DNA of 64,000 bases from Vitellaria paradoxa. Its lineage: Eukaryota; Streptophyta; Magnoliopsida; Ericales; Sapotaceae. Numbering within the stretch: position 1 is the first letter of the stretch; every line of letters begins with the position of its first letter. The notes beneath the pieces were generated by a model. It saw only the letters and a list, made by a program, of their open reading frames with translations, made no database searches and had not been told where the DNA came from. Made by a program: the position numbers and the translations under genes. Shown here piece after piece: positions 23,108 through 34,062 of the stretch. Where the stretch lies: positions 9,399,223 through 9,463,222 of the forward strand of contig CM034241.1 in the NCBI GenBank assembly GCA_019916065.1, written 5' to 3'.

Positions 23108-24802
23108 TAAATGATTTGGTAATAATATTTGAAAAGGGATGATTTGGTACTAATATTTGACGGAGGATAGATTTCATAAAATTTTTATTTAAAAAAAACA
23201 TAAATATATTTAAATAGTTAAATTTTAACTCAACTGATCACATCTTATTATCACAGAATTGACATTAAAATTGATATCAACCCCCTGAATTTATAATATT
23301 TGAGAGTTTCTGTTTACATTCTCTTAATTTTTTTTTTCTTCATTTTTTTTGTGTTTCTTTTTAGTTTAAATCTCATTCAAATAATTAAAATGTCATTTCA
23401 CTCATTTATTTTACATATTAATTTCACTAAATTATTAAAAAATTTAAAAATATAACATGTCAATATAATTTGAACTTTTACAATAAAAATAATTTTTTTA
23501 AGGAAAATCTAGATTTAGTAACTTACCGAAGATTTTTATTTTTTATCATAATAAAGTAACCCATGTGTCATATTTTTAAATTTGAATAACTTAAATTTAT
23601 AATAGGACAAATAAATTGAAATATATATATATATATATATATAGAAAAGATAACTTACCAAAACATTTTTAATTTTTATCATTTTGTTGGCAAGTATTTT
23701 CACTTTTACTATAAAAAGAAAACCCATATTCCATAAATGTAAATTTATCATAGCTATAAAATATAAGAATTGTACGTGCGTTCACCTCGGATGAAGACAC
23801 GGAAGTAATGATAAACAACTGCAACCTAAATTTTTTAAAAAGTTTTATTTATAAAATATGAATTACATTCTTATGATTCCCTCTAAAAAATTTCTTCCTC
23901 CTAGCCCGCCTCAAGTCCTTAACTTTCAGCCACACTAAGAATTAAGAATATTTTATTATTATTAAATTTTACAATAAGGAAATAACAATAGAGACCAACC
24001 TGAGCTTTATATGAGGATTATGGCATATGAATTATTATAATAATATAATAAGGACAATGACATAAATGAAAATTTTAGATTAATTATTATTAACATGATT
24101 TATTTATTAAGTTAAAATATATTGATAAATAATAAATAATTGTTAAAATAATTTTTACGATTTTTTTAAGCAGTCAAGTAAATGCTACTTGAATTTACCC
24201 CCCAAAACAAAAGAAAAAAAGAAAAAAGAAATTGACTTGTGCCATTTTAGTAACTTTGATAAAATTAAATATGTTAATAAGTTATCAAATCTGAATTTCT
24301 TAAAGATTATTTTCTATTATAAATTATATTAATAAGCTGCATTCCTAGTTTTTTTGATAATTAGATAAATTAATATGTAAAATTAATTACGCAAATGGTA
24401 CTTTGGTCACTTGAATGAGTTTCAAACAAAAAAGGAGCAAAAGAAAATGGTGGAGTTTATGCAAGAAACATTGAGAGGAATGCAAATACAAGCCCCCATA
24501 ATATTTTTTTTTTTTTATAACTAAAAGATAATTAGATGCTTTTTTTATTTCAAATTAACTAGATCATAATTTTTTCACATCATTTTATTATTTTCTTTTC
24601 TTTTCAATAACACATCATTTTATTATTTTATTTTCTTTTCAATAATCGTTTTGTTATATAATATTATTTTATCACGACACTCTTTTTCTCTTGATGGTAT
24701 CTATTCTATTTTTATGGTGTATTTGGACGTTAAATATATGAATGAACAAAAGAACAAAAACTAAATATATAAACAAATAAAGTAACCAAAATGTTAAAGT
24801 TA
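23108..24802. other. AT-rich intergenic stretch
   Basis: No gene seen. Includes an (AT)n run at about 23618-23642 and a 35-bp tandem pair at 24576-24645. Confidence 0.5.
24576..24645. repeat. 35-bp tandem duplication
   Basis: CACATCATTTTATTATTTT begins copies at 24576 and 24611. They differ by one or two bases. Confidence 0.7.
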
Positions 24803-26564
24803 TTCTTTTTAGGGTAAAGTACAAAAATCATTCATACACTTTACCCTTAGTTTCACTTTGATCCCAATAGTTTTAATTGCGACAGTCAAATCCTTATACT
24901 TTCAGTTAAGTAATAATCGGATCTTTTCATCTGTTTCTCATTACGAACTATCGTCAAGGCCCGTCTGTTTCCTATTACAAACCGTCATTAAGGCGAGGGT
25001 AAAACTGTCAATTCGTAAGATGGTCCATGTGACAGAGTGATGACGTGGTACCCTCAAATAACGCGAAGACTGTCAACCATGTGTCAGTACCTGTTTGTTC
25101 CATGATCATTGAATGTGAACAGAAAAGATCTTGAAGTTCAAGATGAACTTTGGCGAGTATAGATCTTTCTCTCTATACCTTAGGTCTGTATGACGGATTT
25201 TCTATGGGTATATTATGTCTATCTAGGGTAGAGAGTGGATTTAACCATATATTTAGAGGGTAAACCCTAATCTCACTGGGCTCTTCTATAAAAGGCCTAC
25301 AGTGGGCTTAACAACTGGTTCATACTAACTGTCTAACCTCATTATCCTTATTAGGTGCACATAAACCTAATAATATAAATTATAACAAAATGAGGCTTAT
25401 CATGTACATCCTCATTTTTAACTTGGTTCTAACCTATTTTTGGCAAAAATAAAATTAATTAATATATGCTCAATATATGAAAAATTTCAATATTCTCTCA
25501 CTTGAACAAACATTAACTATATTTTTTTTATTTTTAGAAACTCGTTACGAACCATCGTTAAGGCCCATCTATTTCCTGGTACAAATTACTGTTAAGGCGA
25601 AAGTAAAACTGTCATTTTATAAGATGATCCGCGTGACGGAGTGATGACGTGACGCCCTCGGATGACATGGAGACTGTTCGCCATGTGTTAGACATTCGCT
25701 CGGCCATGTGCGCTAGTGTTGGAAGCAAGGATAAAACTATCATTTTGTAAGATGTTCCATGTGATATAGTGATGATGTAGAGACTGTTCGCGATGAGTCA
25801 AATGCTCACTCGTCCACATATGCTAGTATTAGTTTCTACGGTAGAGCAGCTTTACTTTAAAAAAGAAAATAAAGTGTCACAAATTGTGCTACCTCAGAGA
25901 ATCAAACCAAGAACCTTAAGGATAGAAAGCTAAGAATAAAACTAACTCACTAAAGGTTTAGCTTGTGTAAGGTTCTTAGATAATATTTATATATATTCAA
26001 AAGATAAAGTAAATTCTCCCTCATTTTCTATATAAATAATTATATATCTAAATATTATATATTTATATATACTATATAAATATTTATTTATAACTAAATA
26101 TATATATAAATATATTCTATATATATATTATAAATATATATAAATATCATAATGAGCGAAAATCTAATTCAGCTTTTTAATAAAAATAAATTTTATCTAA
26201 GAATCTTACACAAACCAAGTCTACTTGTCTTTAAGGTTTTTGGTTCGATTCTTGTGGGTAGCATAATTTGCAGTGTTTTATTTTCTTTTTCAAAGTGAAG
26301 TTATTATATGGCAGCAAAGACAAGTGAGCATCTAACACATAGTGGATAATCTCCATATCATCCCTCTGTCACGTGGACCATCTTATGAAATGATGGTTTT
26401 ACTCTTGTCTTACCAATGGTTTCTAAGGGGCAACAAACGGAGGGACCTGATTGTTATTTGACCGAAACTGTAGGGATTTGACTATCGCAATTGAAACTAT
26501 TAGGATCAAAGTGAGACCGAGGATAAATTATAAGGGTGATTTTTGTACTTTACCCTTCTTTTTA
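24803..26564. mobile_element. Mutator-like long-TIR element with perfect 9-bp target duplication
   Basis: The element is 24812-26555. The left end GGGTAAAGTACAAAAATCA and the right end TGATTTTTGTACTTTACCC are inverted. The arms stay alignable for over 200 bp, and an inner inverted pair (around 25850-25990 and 26180-26300) continues the palindrome. The flanks TTCTTTTTA (24803-24811 and 26556-26564) are identical, the Mutator hallmark. The left arm is expanded by about three diverged repeats of the AAAACTGTCA...GATGGTCC unit and by an LTR-like insertion at 25092-25512. An AT-rich loop lies at the centre. No transposase frame, so non-autonomous. Confidence 0.8.
25092..25512. mobile_element. Solo-LTR-like insertion inside the Mutator-like element
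   Basis: It starts TGTTTGTTC and ends GAACAAACA, a perfect 9-bp inverted pair with the TG...CA ends of LTR retrotransposons. A TATA-like TCTATAAAAGGCC lies near 25286. The flanking pentamers GTACC and TTAAC agree at only 3 of 5 positions, so the target duplication is not proven. It interrupts a repeat unit whose other copies are contiguous. Confidence 0.5.
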
Positions 26565-27336
26565 TTAAGTTAATAAATGAGAAAACTAATTGATATTTAT
26601 TCAAAATTCTTAATTTTTATTTAAGTAATCATCAAAAATAAATATTTAGAATTAATTTCATTTCCTCACATTTTTTTAAATTTTAATCTAAAGACAATGT
26701 TAAAGAGATTTGTTTATATAACAAATTAGGGTAAGGTAGAAAAACTACTCCTACACTTTATTCTCAGTCTCATTTTGGTTCCCCTAGTTTCAATTGTGAG
26801 AGTCAAACCCCGCACTTTTAGTAATTCAGCAATGTAGTCTTTCTATCTGCTGCCCGTTATTTGCAACTATGATGAGGGTAAGATTGTCATTTTCTCATAG
26901 GATTAGGGTTTGAGAGAAAAACGGTGGTGACTGAGAAACTATAAGGCAACCAATAGCACCAGCGTCGGCATCGAAGCTGGACTAATTAACTAAGTAAGGG
27001 ATGTCGGAGTCGCTGAAATCGCCAGAAAAATGAAAGGGACAAGGCCAAAGCTTTGGAGGCAGATTGAAGGATTTTTTAGGGCCAAATTCACTTGAGAATT
27101 TGTCGGACTAATGTCAACAACTTGGAGATTATTTTCTAATGCTGATTATACAAAAATAAATAGTATCTCTTCAACCTTAGCATGAATCTTTGAAGAAATT
27201 CAATTGACATTAGCAAAATGGGAAGGAATTTCATCTTGATTCGAATGGGCATAACCAACCCAAGAGGAACCCTACTTTCATTACTAGCGGCGTGACTTGA
27301 GTTAGGGTTTGCTTGAGTTACAATAGGAGAAAGAGA

Positions 27337-30324
27337 AGAACTGCTTACTGTTACTCAATTACTTTACTCATAATTTTGATTCTAATTTGAGTATTTAAAG
27401 TGAAGAAAATTGAGACAAACTTCTCCAAGTACAAGGTGCGGTTGAAGCACAATAAACTGGTAAATATCAGGTCAATTTTCATAGGGATCTAAGTGGCAAA
27501 GTAGTGATTGATTCTAATGGGTTAAAATGGCGAAAACATGAATTTAAAACAGATATGAAAATCTAGTTTAATAATGTTTGTGATTTTGAAATCAAAGTAT
27601 TAATTCAAATCTAATATTAAAAAGTGGGCCAAGACAATTCCAATGCCTTTGTAAATCAATCTCAAAATGCCAAGAGTTTATAAATCACCAATTCTGTTTG
27701 TACTAATTTTTAAAAAATTAAATTCAATTGAGACAAACTATGAATCGAACACTTGGTGTATGTAATATATCTTAAGAACAATAGAAGTTTTAAGTCTAGC
27801 AACCCACATACAAAATTGTTATGAGAGTTCTAATTAAGCAATATCTATAAGCTTATTGATAAACTATGCAAACCAATGTTAGTCGGGTTTTGAATAAATG
27901 ATTTCTAAAGTAATTGGATACAAATTAAATTGGTGATTGAAGAACTCGGAGTGAAACCATGAAACTCGATATCTTGAAAATCACTGTAAAGGATATTGTC
28001 CTTGCCTTAGCCCAAAGAAAACTTAGCTGTTTATACTTAGTGTTGTCCCAAATAGCAACACTAGAAGGGGGTGAATAGGGTTGCTTAAAAATTTTGCAAA
28101 TAAAAATTTTAACCCTAAAACAAATATGTCAAGATGAATATGAAATGCACCAAAAGAAAATTATTCAATATTTGTGAATGAAGAGTGAGTGCTAGTGTTT
28201 GCAATAAATATAAAGAGAAGGGAAGAGAAGCAAACACAATCGATTTATAGTGGTTCGGCTTCAATGTTGCCTACGTCCACTCCCCCAAGGCCTTTCTTGA
28301 GATTTCTCCACTATTCTTTGAAGAGCTTATTACACACTAGCTTCCCAAGGTGCTAGAAACCTTTCCCAAGTGATTTTATCCCCAAATCACTCACACAAGT
28401 CTCTCTCAAAGAAAGTCTCTTGTTTTGGTCCTAACACTTGAACCAAAACCAACAAGGGCTCACCCAACTCTCACAAATTAAAAGGGCTTTAAATTTCCCT
28501 TTCTTACAACAACAATGATGAGTTTAAAACTCAATCAAATCAAAAAGAAACTCTCACAAGTTGAATATGAAAGATGAAGCACAAATGTGAGAAGAAATCA
28601 CTCTATGTTTGCAAAGATATGGAATTTCTTGTATCTCTTTGTAAGCACTTCTTTCTTGCCTTCTTCCTCTTCTTGAATCTGAGTTTGAGGCTCTATTTAT
28701 AGATGAAAATCTCCAAATGGCCGTTACTAAGTGAAAAGACACTTTTGCCCTTGAAAGAAATTGAATTTCCTTGCTTCCAATGCTGTCTTTTAGATTCAGA
28801 TTTTCTGAGATATATTTGTGACCGTTTTTCACGCTCATAACGTTCAAATCTGACATTTCCTCAGAGTAAAGACTTTGTAGATATATAAGTCAGCTATCAC
28901 ATGTCAAATTTGGAGCTTCATCCAACGGTTAGATAGTCAGATATGGCTTCTGAACCGAGACCAGCTTCTGATAGCTTTTTCTGACATTCTGAATCTGTGT
29001 TTCCCGTTTAAGCTTCCGTTTCACCAGGATACTTTTAGAATTAGAAGAAACTCAAACTACAAAAGTTGTAGCTTTTTGAGTCTTCTTTTCACACACCAAA
29101 AATCAGAATTTTTAAAGCTGTAGAGTATGAGTTATGTCTCAAAAACTAAGACTAGCTTCAGAATCCAGAATTAAAAACTTTCTGTAATGACTAATATTCC
29201 AACTCATGTTTTGATATCTTAACGTCAGATCCACAACAATTTCCCTTCGGAAAAGTTGTAGATATAGAAGTCTAGTTTACTATATTAAAATTTCATAATA
29301 ATTGAACCGTTGGATCTTACGATATCATCTATATACTGACATATGTCTGATTTCTCTGTTTACCCGAGTTAACCTCTAGTTCAAATCTTCATCTTACTTT
29401 GATTTCTATTACTCCCAACTTTGAAATTCATTTATTCCATCATCCAAATTATGTGAAAATATCTAAAAAATAAAATCAATCTCTTCCAACTCTATTATCT
29501 TGAATCTATCAAATGAATTGTAACATTTCTTACAATGTCTATTTGAAAATTTATTGTGAAAATTTAATTTAATGTTTGTTATCATCAAAATCAATTATAA
29601 AACTAACTTTATAAACCTTGGGCCAACACTTAGAAAACTAAGAATAGAGATGTAAATCCAATTTGAAAGCATTAAATTCTGAAATAGAAATTGAATAAGA
29701 ATTGAAACCTGATTTTTAATTAAAATTTGATTACACTACTTGTAATTGAAAACTGAAATTCAGAATCAGAAACGAAATTTAAAAACGAAAATTCTCTACA
29801 AATCTTACTCTCTCTATAAGTGATAGGAAACTGTAAAATGAAAAATTGACAGAGCAGAAGGTGAAGATCCTGTGACGTAAGCTGGATCCTTATGTAGGTG
29901 CTGTGTAATTCTTCTCGAAGCTTCCAGACTCACACAGCAAGTTTCCCATTGATTTTCAGATTTTCTTTCGTAATATCAAGGGCTGGGTCACATGGGTTCA
30001 CATAGAAGATGTTAAAACATTTGAATATCACCATATTGTATTCGAATATGTTGTATTTCTCAAAAATTTATCGCAGTATTTGAATCTGCCATAAGAGTAT
30101 TCGAATATGGTCAACATATACTACATCCTCCTTTATTTCATTCCTTCACTGACTTTTTCATTTGTAACTTTTATTCCTCTCATTATGATTGATTTTGGCT
30201 TACTTTCCATGATCAAGCATCGGGAATGAATTCTACATAAAATAAGAATTTTATATCATTAATGTGCATTTAGGAAACATATTTAAATAGACAAATAAGT
30301 AACAATTGAAGTCTAATCAAGAAC
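27337..30324. mobile_element. LTR-type insertion (TG...CA) inside Mutator-like copy 2
   Basis: The body 27342-30319 begins TGCTTACTG and ends GTCTAATCA. AGAAC at 27337-27341 and 30320-30324 is a perfect 5-bp target duplication, and alignment to the intact Mutator-like copy places the break exactly here. Without its own nested insertion it is about 1.39 kb. I see no second LTR copy, PBS or coding region, so it is probably a solo LTR or a non-coding LTR derivative. Confidence 0.68.
28036..29633. mobile_element. Inner LTR-type insertion nested in 27342-30319
   Basis: The body 28041-29628 (1588 bp) begins TGTTGTCCCAA and ends TTGGGCCAACA, inverted ends with TG...CA. CTTAG flanks it on both sides (28036-28040, 29629-29633). 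It includes the AACACTAGAAGGGGGTGAAT and TTATAGTGGTTCGGCT motifs, which I recall from dispersed plant repeats. No protein-coding region is recognised, which suggests a solo LTR or non-autonomous derivative. Confidence 0.68.
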
Positions 30325-32210
30325 GGCCAAACTAGTATTCACATAGGAGGGTGCCAGACTCACTTGGAATGATCGGAAACAACCAAACCATGGCAAAAAG
30401 TTGCATTCATATCATCCAAAATGTTGGATGGCAGATCTAGTGGCTCTTCAGCAGTCATGGTGGCTGCTAAGTTGTCGAAAAATCAAGCTCAACTATCTCA
30501 GATTAAAAAAGAGAGACCATCCAGCCTAGGGTCCGGTGGCATTACTGGAAAAGGTCGGATGACACCGAAAAAGTCGTCGAAAAATGAAGAACAATGAAAA
30601 AAATTAGAGAGAAAGATTTTTAAAGAAATAACGGTTTTACTTTCACCCTAATAGTTATAATTAACAAACAGTAGAAAGAAAGACTACGTTACTATTTGAT
30701 CGAAATTGTGGGGATTTGATTATTATAATTGAAACTAGTGAGATCAAAGTGAGACCGAGGATCAAGTGTAAGGATCGTTTTGTACTTTACCCAATAAATT
30801 AATATGATTTTATTATTGTTGTTTATTTACTAACATCTTGTTCACTTTTTTTTTTATCATTAACATATATCTATACTATCTATTACATAGCAATAAAGTG
30901 CCCCTAAAAATTTCAAATACTAATTCTAAAATTCTCAAAATTTTAAGAGAATGAGAAGATGGCATTGCATATTGAGTTAAACATATGTCACGTTCTTATC
31001 AATATCAATGTTTTCTATTTTTAAATGAATTAGGGGTTTCTAGTTGAAATACAATTTAAGAGTTCAAGTTGTATTTTTAACATTTAGATTCTTTTAAAAG
31101 TTCATTAAATTAATTAATATTAAAAATAATAATTTAGTCTTAAACTAAATCATAATTCATTTTTAAAATAAATAATAATTTATAAAATTAAAATTAATTA
31201 CTACTAAATTAAATAAATTATTATTAAAATAAATAAAAATTTAATATGAAATAATTTATTTTATTATATTAATTATTATTTACTATTAAAATGATTTATT
31301 TAATTGAAATATTTTGTTAAATTTAAAATTAATTACTATTAAAATAACAATTTATTATTAAAAGGCAATAGTAAGTGAATTTCTAATAATTTATTACTAA
31401 AATAACGCGCGTGATACAATTTCAGAACAAGTCATGATTTTGAAAACTTTGAAAACATGTTTCTTTTTTATTTTTGCCAAAAGAAAAAAAAAAGAAATAT
31501 TAAAATATTTATCCAAAATGTATTTTTCAATTTTTTAAATTATTAAAAACTACAATAGAAAATTGAAAACTAGCAGATATAATAGAAAAAAAATTAGCAT
31601 TTTATAATGATTGTTACGCCGATCATTTTTTTTTTTTTTTGTGTGTGACTTTTAAATCTAAAATGTTTATTTTTCATTGAACTACTAAAACTCAGTTGTC
31701 AAAACTTCTTTAAGTGCTTATACATAGTAAGTATGATACTACACTATAACGGGTGATCCAGTACAGTGATTATGAATAGGTGACATGACATTCATGTAAT
31801 AATTAAATATTTAGAAAGCCAAAAATAACAAGTAAAATAAATGATATACTTACAATCATGAGTATTAGGAGATTTCAAGTATCACATTATATACAAAAAA
31901 TAAAAATTCTATAACAATTCCAAGCCGACACCGCAGTAGATGGGCTCTCAAATTTAGCCCTTCAAGGTCTCATGGTCGAACCATAGTGGTATAGATTTAG
32001 AGTAGACTTTTCTATCTTAGTATTCACGATAAATGATGATTTAGTGTCTATTAATTTTTATTAATTTTTTAATATTTTTACTAAACATATTTTTAATTTT
32101 TAATAACTTTTACCAACTTTTTTTTTAATTTTACCAACTTTCTTTAATTTTTATAAATTTTATGAAACATTTAATCAAAAATTAACATGACACGTGTAAC
32201 ATTCTACTAC

Positions 32211-32216
<6 letters not shown>

Positions 32217-32244
<28 letters not shown>
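32217..32244. repeat. (AT)n microsatellite
   Basis: About 14 uninterrupted AT units. Confidence 0.85.
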
Positions 32245-32249
<5 letters not shown>

Positions 32250-32584
32250 ACAGTGACAAACAGCCTCTATGTTAAATTATTTTAATTATATCATATAAGT
32301 AACATGTATAATTTGCATTTATTAAGATTCTGTTAAACAACATGGGAACCGCCAAATTAGAACAAGCCAGTGTGGTTCAGTGCATTAACTACCTTGACTG
32401 AGACTGAGAGACTGCATGGATACTTTATTTGACCGTTATATATGTGTATATATATATATATATATTTGTCTCCATGTTGATGAAAACCATGGCACATCCG
32501 TTAATTATGGGGCTAACCCCGTTCTGCCTGCCCAACTTTTGGAGTTTTGTATGGAACGATCGTGATACGTAGATAAAATGATAT

Positions 32585-32735
32585 TACGTGTGTTGGAAGT
32601 TATATAAATGTGTAAAAATTAGTGTCTTGTGCTTTGTGGAGTGCTTTGTGGAGTGAGTAAAAAAATTAAATTTTATAATCTTATAATTCGCGTTTATAGA
32701 GATTTATAGAATTTTTAATTCCAAACAGTGCCATT
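32585..32735. mobile_element. Short MITE copy
   Basis: GTGTTGGAAGTTATATAA at the left and AATTCCAAACAGTGCC at the right, with the shared interior (GTGAGTAAAAAAATTAAATTT, ATAATTCGCGTTTATAGAG). An internal 13-bp tandem duplication GTGCTTTGTGGAGT is present. A reverse-oriented fragment follows at 33224-33335. Confidence 0.5.
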
Positions 32736-34003
32736 GTCACTTATCGGCAGGGTTGTAAAACAGTTAATCATCTAATTAATTATTAGTATTACTAAACTCA
32801 GTTTATTTTTTTGTATCCATTATTATCTCAAATTCATTTATTTTATTAGTTAGAATTTCAAATTTGTTCCATCCTAAATTCATTCTGTTCCTTCTTGTCT
32901 CATCTATCAAATATTCATTCCAAAAAAAAAAAAAAATGCTAAATATCCTTTTAAAAATTAATTTTTTTAAAAAAAGTTAATGGGTTTTGTACTATCCAGA
33001 ACATATATATTTATGAATGTATATGAAGTGCACTCACTTCTTACTTACCAATCAAGAAATGAGTTTATTTGAATTGGTATTAGACGAGTTTGATTCAACC
33101 ATATTGCGGAATCAGATATGCAACAAATGTAGCAAAATTAAAAAATCAATTCATAATTAAACTAATTGATGAAAATGATAGAAGCTGTGAGTGATAGATT
33201 AGATAGCTTAATTCAAAAGGTTTATAAATTTATAAATTTTTATATAGTTCAAAATTTTTACTCATTGCACGAATTACGAAATAATAATTTTTACGAATTT
33301 GTACTAACTTTTATAACTCTACACACCCTCTAATCATGTCACACTCCAAATTTCTTGCTATACTTTGTGTGTTTTAGCGTATAATGTGATACATGGTTGG
33401 CAACATTGAGTGGCAAATTAACAAGTAAAATCTTGAGTTTGCTTCTTGGTCACTAATTCAAATCATCTCAAAAATTAATTGAGGTGTACGCAAATTGGTT
33501 CCGATATAAAATTTAATTTTGTTTTTAACTTTGAACTTTCAAAATTTTTTTAACTTTTGTATTTTGCAAAATTTTATTATTTTATTAGTATTTTAAACCC
33601 TAAAAAATTAAGAACGACAAATAGATTCATTTGTCTATTTTCATTTCTTATCCAACTCAACATAATTTTTATCCCTTTTATTTTGTTATTACTTCTATAA
33701 AATGCAAAATAGGTTAAACTAGTCATGTCTATAAATATTAACATGATATTTATAATTTATATTTTATAATTATTTCAATGTGACTAGCATAACTGAAATA
33801 AATGGGTTACAGGATGCTAAAATGCCTTTTGCACTTGAAGAGTTGAAGTACTTAAATTAATAGTCTTGATTTAATCAAAATTCAAACTTATTTTAATTAA
33901 ATCAAAGCTGTTGATTTAAGCACACTAACCCCTAAAATGCAAAAAAGCACCTCAGTATTCTGTAAACCGGAAATAGATGGGTGCAAATTCTTTCAGTATT
34001 ACC

Positions 34004-34062
34004 AACTCTTAGAAAATCCACTTACCAAAAAAAAAAAAAAAAAAAAAACTCTTAGAAAATCC
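34004..34062 (+). mobile_element. Poly(A)-only retroposition event with 16-bp target duplication
   Basis: AACTCTTAGAAAATCC occurs at 34004-34019 and again, identically, at 34047-34062. Between them are only ACTTACC and about 20 A residues. A long exact duplication plus a poly(A) tail is the mark of LINE-mediated insertion. The inserted body is 27 nt, so this is an extremely 5'-truncated product. ACTTAC before the A run matches the 3' end of the LINE fragment at 39475-40163. Confidence 0.72.

Larger units (their letters stand above)
26720..30801. mobile_element. Mutator-like element, copy 2, split by nested insertions
   Basis: The element is 26729-30792, flanked by AACAAATTA (26720-26728) and AATAAATTA (30793-30801), a 9-bp duplication with one mismatch. 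Its outer parts align along the whole of the intact 1078-bp copy at 3707-4784. Without the insertion at 27342-30319 and its duplicated pentamer it would be 1081 bp. This gives an independent empty-site comparison for the insertion. Confidence 0.82.
30802..34003. other. AT-rich intergenic stretch
   Basis: No gene seen. Very AT-rich and internally repetitive at 31090-31400 (TTATTAAAATAAAT-like units). (AT)n at 32217-32244 and near 32450-32464. MITE copies at 32585-32735 and a fragment at 33224-33335. Confidence 0.5.

Noticed and set aside
31921..31995. tRNA-like stretch with a GGTCGAACC motif
   Set aside because: No cloverleaf arms or anticodon stem can be formed. A B-box-like string alone is not enough.
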